Shown here one piece after another: positions 19,446 through 25,783 of a stretch of DNA of 64,000 nt. Source of the stretch: Hyunsoonleella ulvae (lineage in GTDB: Bacteria; Bacteroidota; Bacteroidia; Flavobacteriales; Flavobacteriaceae); contig NZ_JAEPJQ010000001.1 of NCBI RefSeq assembly GCF_016827605.1, positions 868,001-932,000 of the forward strand, written 5' to 3'. Within the stretch, counting starts at the first letter, position 1, and every line of letters starts with the position of its first letter. Under the pieces are notes generated by a model, which had not been told where the DNA came from, did not search any database, and was given only the letters and a program-made list of their open reading frames with translations. Made by a program: the position numbers and the translations under genes.

Positions 19446-19664
19446 TTACTTTTTTAACTTATAGAACTTCCTGTAAATCAGGTAGCCAACACCAGCAACC
19501 AATATATAAGGAATCGCCATTAAATACATAATACCATTATTAATACCCTCAGCTGCAGTTTGCCCTTCCTCACTCTCTAATACTGCGCGACACATCGCAC
19601 ATTGCGCATTACTTTCTAAGTACAAGAAAAAGGAAACAAGCAATAAGACAACTTTAGACTTCAT
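19446..19664 (-). CDS. Small exported membrane protein with a CxxC motif
   Basis: The 72-residue protein has a signal peptide (residues 1-20, ESNAQ), an adjacent CAMC motif (Cys22 and Cys25), a short polar segment and one membrane helix (~45-66) ending in a basic tail. I do not recognise a named family. It lies 13 bp behind the DUF420 gene as last gene of the oxidase-assembly operon; the paired cysteines just outside the membrane would suit metal or redox chemistry in oxidase maturation (inference from position). Confidence 0.7.
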   Translation of the reverse strand: MKSKVVLLLVSFFLYLESNAQCAMCRAVLESEEGQTAAEGINNGIMYLMAIPYILVAGVGYLIYRKFYKLKK

Positions 19665-19677
19665 CTTTTTAAAAGCA

Positions 19678-20211
19678 TTAGGTATAGTAAGGAGAAATCA
19701 TAATGTAAACCACCACACCGGTTATAGCTACATACAGCCATAAAGGAAATGTAATTTTGGCTATTTTTTTATGCCGTTCTATATTATTGGTAATAGCCCT
19801 AACGTAAGTTATTAATACAAAAGGTATAACTGCTACAGACAGTAAAATATGTGAGATCAAAATGAAATAATAGATATATGCAACTGCACCTTCGCCTCCA
19901 AATTTAGTAGAATCGCTAGTCATATGATAAGCTACATACATTACTAAAAACAACACAGATAAAACGATAGCTAACTTCATTAAGCGCTCATGTAGTTTAA
20001 TCTTTTTATTTTTAATTGCTATTAAGGCTGCTATTAAAACCCCAGCAGTAACCGCATTGATAGCTGCATATATTGGCGGTAAAAACACAGGTAGTGTCGC
20101 ATCAATCTTAACACGAAACAAAACAGCTACTACAACAGGAATAGCTATAGACAATACAACAATTAAGGTGTTATACTTTTTTTCATCGAGTAACTTTTCT
20201 GAATTATTCAT
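19678..20211 (-). CDS. DUF420 (CtaM/YozB-like) membrane protein
   Basis: The 177-residue protein has five predicted membrane helices and conserved histidines in helices (RLMKLAIVLS, YVAYHMTSD, YYFILISHILLSVAVIPFVL). DUF420 proteins, called CtaM/YozB in Firmicutes, take part in haem-copper oxidase maturation. It overlaps the SCO1 gene by 8 bp, which supports an assembly role here. Confidence 0.85.
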   Translation of the reverse strand: MNNSEKLLDEKKYNTLIVVLSIAIPVVVAVLFRVKIDATLPVFLPPIYAAINAVTAGVLIAALIAIKNKKIKLHERLMKLAIVLSVLFLVMYVAYHMTSDSTKFGGEGAVAYIYYFILISHILLSVAVIPFVLITYVRAITNNIERHKKIAKITFPLWLYVAITGVVVYIMISPYYT

Positions 20212-20956
20212 TTAGCAACTTTTTTATATCCTCTTTTAAAATACCAATTTGTTCGGTTTCTCCATTATCATCAACACCTTCCTCTTGGGAAGCAATACCT
20301 CTGTAATAAATTATAGGATTTCCAAATGTATCTTTTCGCGAACGGATAAAGCCATTTTTATCTATCAACGCAAAGTTTCCAGAATGCTCAAAACCTCCTT
20401 CTACAACACTGTTTTCGGCAGCATATATATAAAACCCTGCGTTTGCCAACTCGTATATGGTTGCTTTATCCCCAGTCATCAAATGCCAATTAGGGTTTGT
20501 AATACCATAGGTTGCAGCATATTCTTTTAAGACTTCGGGAGTATCGTATTCTGGATTTATAGTAAATGATGCTACACCAAAATTCTGTAAATCCTTAAAC
20601 TCGTTTTGAATTTTAACCAAGTTATTATTCATTCTCGGGCAAATGGTTGGGCATGTTGTAAAAAAGAATTCTATAACATATACCTTTCCTTCATAATCCT
20701 TATTGGTAATTAACTTACCGTTTTGATTTGTAAAACTAAATTCTGGCACTTTTCGCTTTTGACCATTATTTTCAATAAATGCTAAATCAGAAGCAGTAGA
20801 CGTTTTCACTTGTTCTCGTTTTTGATCGCTTCTGCTTTCCTTGCGCGACACATCATTATTAGTTATCCTATCTACAATTCTTGGTACAAACCATATACCA
20901 AAAACCAGAATCACAAATGCTATACCTATGTAAGAGTAATTATTCTTTCGTTTCAT
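20204..20956 (-). CDS. SCO1/SenC copper chaperone for cytochrome c oxidase
   Basis: The 250-residue protein has an N-terminal membrane anchor (residues 8-25) and a thioredoxin-like SCO domain. The copper-binding CPTICPRM motif (Cys ~129 and ~133) and the distal histidine in GFEHSGNFALID are present, so the CuA-site insertion function should be intact. It overlaps the upstream 241-residue gene by 17 bp and the downstream DUF420 gene by 8 bp. Confidence 0.92.
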   Translation of the reverse strand: MKRKNNYSYIGIAFVILVFGIWFVPRIVDRITNNDVSRKESRSDQKREQVKTSTASDLAFIENNGQKRKVPEFSFTNQNGKLITNKDYEGKVYVIEFFFTTCPTICPRMNNNLVKIQNEFKDLQNFGVASFTINPEYDTPEVLKEYAATYGITNPNWHLMTGDKATIYELANAGFYIYAAENSVVEGGFEHSGNFALIDKNGFIRSRKDTFGNPIIYYRGIASQEEGVDDNGETEQIGILKEDIKKLLNE

Positions 20957-21665
20957 CTCTTCCTTTTAAATCGTCTGCTCTTCGTGTATCAGAATTAAAT
21001 TCGCCTTTGCGCTTTTGCCTATATTCAGTAAACAAGATACGTAAGTCCTCACTCATTTTATTTTTAATGGTAGCCACCTCTATGCAGTTATATGAATTAA
21101 GCCCATAGATAGGTTTATCTTTTTCTATTTCACGATCTTCCCTATCATCAATACGCCCACGTTGGCTCAAATCTTTATCAATAATAAAAACATTATCTGT
21201 GGCGTAATTTTCATCTAAAGATTGGGTATATTTTATACTATTAAACAGGTTAGTTATTTGCTCTGGTGTACCATATACAAGATGTAAGAAACGTAAATCT
21301 TCATAAAGGCTAATCTCCTTTCGTAATTTTTCAGCATCCGCTTTACTTGCTAGAGGTGCAATTAAAACTATTTGAAACTTCTTAAAGCCCTTAAACTTAT
21401 CATATACTAACTCCTTTAGATTAGAAGTCGCTGTTAATCGTTCCATAGGTTTAGCACCCAAAAAACTTAATACGGTAATATGATCTTTTAAAACAATTTT
21501 GTCTTCAGTATCAGAATCAAAATCGCTTAAATCCAGTACATTTTCATTTACAATATCAAGTGGCGTGTAATTATGGGTTGCTGGGTATAAAAACAATAAG
21601 AAGGTAACCGGAAGAAAAAAAAGAATTCCTAAAATTGCGTATATACCTGCTTTTTTATATTTCAT
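20940..21665 (-). CDS. Membrane-anchored, cysteine-poor protein of the oxidase-assembly operon (possible degenerate Sco-like fold)
   Basis: The 241-residue protein has one N-terminal membrane helix (~8-28) and a soluble domain facing the periplasm. The strand-helix pattern ITVLSFLGAKPME, FQIVLIAPLASKADAEKLRKE and NVFIIDKDLSQRGRIDD parallels the ITVLSF/..LIDKNGFIRSR layout of the neighbouring SCO1 protein, but the CxxxC pair is absent. I read it as a non-metal-binding thioredoxin-fold relative; this is inference. It is the first gene of an operon of overlapping genes and begins just after the terminator of the oxidase operon. Confidence 0.6.
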   Translation of the reverse strand: MKYKKAGIYAILGILFFLPVTFLLFLYPATHNYTPLDIVNENVLDLSDFDSDTEDKIVLKDHITVLSFLGAKPMERLTATSNLKELVYDKFKGFKKFQIVLIAPLASKADAEKLRKEISLYEDLRFLHLVYGTPEQITNLFNSIKYTQSLDENYATDNVFIIDKDLSQRGRIDDREDREIEKDKPIYGLNSYNCIEVATIKNKMSEDLRILFTEYRQKRKGEFNSDTRRADDLKGRDETKE

Positions 21666-21710
21666 AAAACCTTAGATTACCCTTTAGTAAATACTTCTGC
21701 AAAAATAAAA

Positions 21711-21734
21711 AAGGTGGTTCTTAAAAACCACCTT
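21711..21734 (-). terminator. Rho-independent terminator of the cyoE-cox operon
   Basis: A perfect 9-bp stem (AAGGTGGTT with AACCACCTT, 6-nt loop) is followed on the minus strand by TTTTTTATTTTTG. It separates the subunit IV gene from the assembly operon. Confidence 0.88.
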
Positions 21735-21762
21735 AGTTATATATTTTAACACGAAATTGTGC

Positions 21763-22143
21763 TTAAAAATCTCTTTTTATAAAACCATCGTCATAGACAT
21801 CAAACACATATCCTCCTTCTTGTAAAAGAATAAAAATCAGGTATATAATTAGGAATATAGTCGTCCAAACTACCATGCGTCTCAAACCTTTGGTTTCATC
21901 ACGCATGTGCATAAAATCCCAAGTAATGTAGTATGCCTTTACAATGGTTAAACCAATAAATATCCAGTTTAAAAGTTTCATCCCAAGAAACTTTGCCATA
22001 GACCACTCTGGTTTAACAATACCAAGCGCAACTTCTATAGCTGTTACAATACTCAAGAAAATTAAAACACCCCAGATTTTTTGAGTGTTACTTTTAAACT
22101 TTAATAAACCTCTAAATATTTCTAATTTATGTTCGTGTGCCAT
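21763..22143 (-). CDS. Cytochrome c oxidase subunit IV (prokaryotic COX4 type)
   Basis: The 126-residue protein has three membrane helices (about 22-42, 50-72 and 82-106) with the pattern of prokaryotic COX4/CyoD-like subunits (WIFIGLTIVKAYYITWDFMHM). It is 52 bp behind the larger subunit III gene. It is an accessory inner-membrane subunit of a haem-copper oxidase; subunits I and II are not in the window. Confidence 0.85.
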   Translation of the reverse strand: MAHEHKLEIFRGLLKFKSNTQKIWGVLIFLSIVTAIEVALGIVKPEWSMAKFLGMKLLNWIFIGLTIVKAYYITWDFMHMRDETKGLRRMVVWTTIFLIIYLIFILLQEGGYVFDVYDDGFIKRDF

Positions 22144-22195
22144 TTTAATTTTGCTTTTGGCCTTTAGCTTTTAGCTATTGGCTAATATTTTTTTA

Positions 22196-23188
22196 TTAAA
22201 CTAAGTAGAAGAATGTAAATACAAATACCCAAACTAAATCTACAAAGTGCCAATACAATCCTACTTTCTCTACCATTTCGTAGCTCTTGCGTCTTTCATA
22301 AGTACCTAAAACAACATTAAAGAAAATAATAATGTTTATAACTACTCCAGAAAATACGTGAAACCCGTGGAATCCTGTGATAAAGAAAAAGAAGTCAGCA
22401 AATAAAGGAGACCCATATTCATTTACATGAAGATTGGCACCTTCAACGTAAACCTTACCATTTTTCATAATTTGGTTTATGGATTCTTCTCTTGATAAAA
22501 CTGTCTTTTCCCCTTCTTCGTTAAGTATTTGCGTTCTTACCAAGATATCTTTGTTAGCCTGTAACCCATGAATCACTTCATCCATAGTATAGTTAGGTAA
22601 CGCACCCTCGCTAACAAACCACAACCCATTCTTTCTTTCGTGCTGTGCTCTATCTTTATGAGCTGCAGAAACAGCAAAATCCCTTACAGCAACACGCTTA
22701 AAGATCTTTTCTCCATCCTTATCTACATAGTGTCCAAACTGTAGAATGTTACCACCTTTAGTTTGTACAGCACCGTAATCGCCTTTAATAAACGTGTTCC
22801 ATTCCCAAGCTTGAGATCCAACAAATATTAAACCTCCTATAATGGTAAGAAACATGTATAAAGTAACTTTTGCTTTATTTAAATGGTGCCCAGCATCAAC
22901 AGCCAACACCATGGTTACAGAAGACATAATAAGTATAAACGTCATAAAAGCAACGTAATACATCGGTGCATCTACGCCATGTAAAAACGGGAAGTGAGTA
23001 AACACCTCATCTGCAATAGGCCATGCATCTATAAACTTAAATCTAGAAAAACCGTAGGCTGCCAAAAACCCAGAGAATGTTAATGCATCAGAAACGATGA
23101 AAAACCACATCATCATTTTACCATAACTCGCCTGTAAAGGTTTATTACCTCCGCCCCAAGTTTTGCCTTCTGCTACTGCTGTACTCAT
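22196..23188 (-). CDS. Haem-copper oxidase subunit III, long form
   Basis: The 330-residue membrane protein contains subunit III helices (MMMWFFIVSDALTFSGFLAAYGF; FFFFITGFHGFHVFSGVVINI; GLYWHFVDLVWVFVFTFFY). A hydrophilic insertion of roughly 120 residues (about 130-250, rich in charged residues) separates the N-terminal and C-terminal helices. The end motif HFVDLVWVF is typical of subunit III. It is preceded by an intergenic gap of 246 bp that holds a GC-rich repeat-like element, unlike the tight spacing elsewhere in this operon. Confidence 0.9.
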   Translation of the reverse strand: MSTAVAEGKTWGGGNKPLQASYGKMMMWFFIVSDALTFSGFLAAYGFSRFKFIDAWPIADEVFTHFPFLHGVDAPMYYVAFMTFILIMSSVTMVLAVDAGHHLNKAKVTLYMFLTIIGGLIFVGSQAWEWNTFIKGDYGAVQTKGGNILQFGHYVDKDGEKIFKRVAVRDFAVSAAHKDRAQHERKNGLWFVSEGALPNYTMDEVIHGLQANKDILVRTQILNEEGEKTVLSREESINQIMKNGKVYVEGANLHVNEYGSPLFADFFFFITGFHGFHVFSGVVINIIIFFNVVLGTYERRKSYEMVEKVGLYWHFVDLVWVFVFTFFYLV

Positions 23189-23288
23189 ATATAAAGGTTG
23201 TTATTTAAAAGTTGCACAAAAATAATCATTTTATTCATCTAACGAAATATCGCTCTCTAAAAATAGACCCAGATTTTTTCTTTTATTG

Positions 23289-23377
23289 GCATTACCCTCC
23301 TTCGGTCGGGTCGGGCTTTCACTACTCAATCCCTCCTATCGTCGGGGATTTCAAACATACCGTTCTATCCCTAATGC
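23289..23377. repeat. GC-rich repeat-like intergenic element
   Basis: An 89-bp segment of clearly higher GC than its surroundings lies between the two subunit III genes. It starts with GCATTA and ends with the inverse TAATGC, and contains runs such as CTTCGGTCGGGTCGGGC and ATCGTCGGGGAT. No coding sense is apparent. It resembles a dispersed intergenic element type I recall from flavobacterial genomes, but only one copy is in this window. Confidence 0.4.
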
Positions 23378-23434
23378 AGGCTTACCCGCCATCCACCAGT
23401 TAAAACACATACCATCTTTCTGTGTACAAGCACT

Positions 23435-24016
23435 TTACCCCACAAAGTATAAGAACAAAAATAAATACACCCAAAGAATATCAATAAAATGCCAAAACGT
23501 AGCTGCTAGCTCAAGACCCAGTAAATTCTCGGAATCATACTTTTGTTTAAAATGATTATAAATTACCACTAAAACACATATCAATCCAGCTACTACATGC
23601 AAAATATGCACAGCAGCAATTAAATAAATGTAAGACATGGTAACATTACTGGTAGGTCCTGTAAAATTATATCCCAAATCAATAATCTGGTTAAAACCAT
23701 TTACCTGGTTTATAATAAACAGCACACCCAACACTAAAGTAGTTAACAATAAAACTGTTGCAAGAGCACGGTTACCTTTTTTTATAGCTAGCTTTGCTAA
23801 AATAAAACTAATACTGCTCAGCACAATTACCACTGTGCTAATAACAAAAGCATTTGGTAACTCAAAATCGGTAACCCAATCTGGTCTCGATCTACTTACC
23901 AAAAACGCACTTGTCCATCCGCCAAAACTCATAATTAAGGACACAATACCAAACCAAAGCATCATTTTCTTTGCCCTGCTATTCTTTTCTTTAGGTGTTC
24001 CTTGGGTTAAATCCAT
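23435..24016 (-). CDS. Haem-copper oxidase subunit III, short form
   Basis: The 193-residue protein has five membrane helices and the subunit III end motif ATFWHFIDILWVYLFLFLY, close to that of the longer paralogue next to it. Subunit III stabilises the oxidase and its proton pathway. It starts 1 bp after the end of cyoE, so the two are probably translationally coupled. Confidence 0.9.
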   Translation of the reverse strand: MDLTQGTPKEKNSRAKKMMLWFGIVSLIMSFGGWTSAFLVSRSRPDWVTDFELPNAFVISTVVIVLSSISFILAKLAIKKGNRALATVLLLTTLVLGVLFIINQVNGFNQIIDLGYNFTGPTSNVTMSYIYLIAAVHILHVVAGLICVLVVIYNHFKQKYDSENLLGLELAATFWHFIDILWVYLFLFLYFVG

Positions 24017-24017
24017 G

Positions 24018-24911
24018 TTAACTTAAAAATTTATCAATTACATAAACTATCTGTACCAACGTAATGTAAGATACACTTACCAACATTAGTTGTTTGGCTG
24101 CCTTCTCCGTCATTAGCCTAAACAGCCTTACAGCGTAATAAATCATCCATAATCCTAATCCAAAAACAATAATTGCTGCAATGATGGATAAATGTAATCG
24201 CCCAGTAAATCCAAACACGGGGAGGATAGAAATTATCACTGTCCAAATACAATACATTATGGTTTGTACGGCTGTTCCCTTATCTTGTTTCCCAGTAGGT
24301 AACATGTAAAAGCCTCCTTTTTTATAATCATCGTACAAAAACCAACCAATAGCCCAAAAATGTGGAAATTGCCAAAAAAATTGCAGCGCAAATAAAGTGC
24401 CTGGCTCAATTCCAAAATCATCTGTTGCAGCTACCCATCCTAACATGAACGGAATAGCACCTGGTATTGCTCCTACAAAAACTGCTAATGGTGTTTTTGT
24501 TTTTAAAGGTGTATAGGCACAGGTATATAAAAAAATAGAAATAGCACCAAACATAGCGGTTTGCTTGTTGATACTATATAGAATAATTATCCCAAGTAAA
24601 GTGAATAGGGAAGAGATGATAAAGGCTGTTGTTACACTCATACGTCCAGCTGGGATAGGCCTGTTTTTAGTCCTATTCATCAACGCATCCAAATCCTTTT
24701 CTATAATCTGATTAAAACCATTGGAAGCGCCCACCATAAAATAGCCTCCCAAAGCCAGTAAGGTAAGTATTTTAAAATCTACAACCTCAACACCTAACAA
24801 ATAGCCTGCAAGCGAGGAAAACACAACACTAACAGACAAGCGCATTTTAGTGATTTCCTTAAAATCTGAAATTACCGAAGGTGCTGTTACTGAAGTTTTT
24901 GAGTTACTCAA
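24018..24911 (-). CDS. cyoE: Protoheme IX farnesyltransferase (haem O synthase)
   Basis: The 297-residue UbiA-family membrane prenyltransferase converts haem B to haem O for the oxidase. The prenyl-diphosphate binding motif NGFNQIIEKDLDALMNRTKNRPIP (first Asp-rich loop) is intact, as is the second conserved loop YDDYKKGGFYMLP. Eight to nine helices are predicted. It is the first gene of the minus-strand oxidase operon and has a good Bacteroidetes-type promoter just upstream. Confidence 0.95.
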   Translation of the reverse strand: MSNSKTSVTAPSVISDFKEITKMRLSVSVVFSSLAGYLLGVEVVDFKILTLLALGGYFMVGASNGFNQIIEKDLDALMNRTKNRPIPAGRMSVTTAFIISSLFTLLGIIILYSINKQTAMFGAISIFLYTCAYTPLKTKTPLAVFVGAIPGAIPFMLGWVAATDDFGIEPGTLFALQFFWQFPHFWAIGWFLYDDYKKGGFYMLPTGKQDKGTAVQTIMYCIWTVIISILPVFGFTGRLHLSIIAAIIVFGLGLWMIYYAVRLFRLMTEKAAKQLMLVSVSYITLVQIVYVIDKFLS

Positions 24912-24945
24912 GGCTATCCTATTAATCGCTTTTTATTTGCGAGTG

Positions 24946-24976
24946 CAAAGATACGCCTTAAAACTAATTTGAGCAA
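24946..24976 (-). promoter_or_regulatory. Bacteroidetes-type promoter of the cyoE operon
   Basis: On the minus strand TATCTTTG (24953-24946) fits the -7 consensus TAnnTTTG, and TTG (24976-24974) fits the -33 element with a 20-bp spacer. The predicted start site lies about 30 bp before the cyoE ATG. Confidence 0.6.
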
Positions 24977-25106
24977 TGTAATTAAAAGTAAAATACTTAA
25001 GGATGCACAATTAAACATCTCTTAAATTTCAATCCATTACAAACCAAGCCTAGTCATTTTTGTCATTTTATTGCCAGCTAAGTCTTATCACTATATCCTA
25101 AAGAGT

Positions 25107-25131
25107 AAAAGCCACTCAATAAGTGGCTTTT
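25107..25131 (-). terminator. Hairpin terminator after the T9SS hydrolase gene
   Basis: A perfect 10-bp stem (AAAAGCCACT with AGTGGCTTTT, 5-nt loop) lies 22 bp after the stop codon at 25154 and ends in a T-rich stretch on the minus strand. Confidence 0.85.
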
Positions 25132-25153
25132 GCAAATACATATTAAATGTTTT

Positions 25154-25762
25154 TTATTCAATCACAATTTGATGTGTTTCTTCTTGTCCATTCGCAATAA
25201 TCTCAAGAATGTAAGTGCCTTTCTTTAATTTAGACACATTTACATCGGTTATATTTTGTAACTGCCCAGACAATACCTTATTACCACTAAAATCATAGAA
25301 ATTAAATGTGTTGTCGTTCCTTGAAATAGCCATTGCACTACTTAATGTATTAGTTTCATTAAACGCACTACTTTTACTTACCTCATCACTTTCTTTAGCT
25401 GCAATAGTTAAAGTATTTGAAGTAGGGTTTGGGTAAGCCCTAAACATACCTTGATTATTGCAATCATTATATTGAACAAAATAGGTAAACCACTGAGACC
25501 ATCCACAAGAATTCTCCAGCCTTATCTCAAAATGATACACTCCTGGTGATAGACTACTAGGTGCCGCTTCCACAACAGTGCTACTAATTGCTGATTTTGT
25601 TCGTGATTGGTAAGCGTAGGTTGAACTGTTCCATAATTTCATTCTATATTGAAATTTTTTAACATGGTTGGCGCCACTCATGGTAAATCTAAATTGATTG
25701 CCTGTATAAAATGAGCACAAATAACCTACCGATCCTACACTGGTATTATAAAATTCAACCAT
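25154..25762 (-). CDS. C-terminal part of a T9SS-exported hydrolase (type A sorting domain), separated by an in-frame TGA
   Basis: As an isolated ORF this gives 202 residues without a signal peptide. Residues ~90-110 hold the start of a T9SS type A sorting domain (FRAYPNPTSNTLTI), and the C terminus FNFYDFSGNKVLSGQL...LKKGTYILEI..G..E..QIVIE is a classic Por-secretion tail. It is in the same frame as the preceding 888-residue ORF; the only interruption is the TGA at 25781-25783 followed by six sense codons (T-P-Q-I-A-D) up to this ATG. It therefore belongs to that gene rather than being an independent protein, and alone it should not be exported. Confidence 0.85.
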   Translation of the reverse strand: MVEFYNTSVGSVGYLCSFYTGNQFRFTMSGANHVKKFQYRMKLWNSSTYAYQSRTKSAISSTVVEAAPSSLSPGVYHFEIRLENSCGWSQWFTYFVQYNDCNNQGMFRAYPNPTSNTLTIAAKESDEVSKSSAFNETNTLSSAMAISRNDNTFNFYDFSGNKVLSGQLQNITDVNVSKLKKGTYILEIIANGQEETHQIVIE

Positions 25763-25780
25763 ATCTGCTATTTGAGGTGT

Positions 25781-25783
25781 TCA
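25781..25783 (-). other. In-frame TGA stop that splits the hydrolase gene
   Basis: The codons around it read K-R-V-W-V-(TGA)-T-P-Q-I-A-D-M. In Bacteroidetes PKD-like C-terminal regions the string VWVGTP is common, so a GGA glycine codon changed to TGA by one base explains the break. A real nonsense mutation and an assembly error cannot be told apart here. Confidence 0.8.

Noticed and set aside
23212-23555. Short + strand ORFs across the GC-rich element
   Set aside because: They run across the repeat-like element and into the antisense of the short subunit III gene, without start context or homology.
25781-25783. TGA as selenocysteine codon
   Set aside because: The position is in a linker before a sorting domain, not at a redox site, no selenoprotein family fits and glycine is the expected residue.
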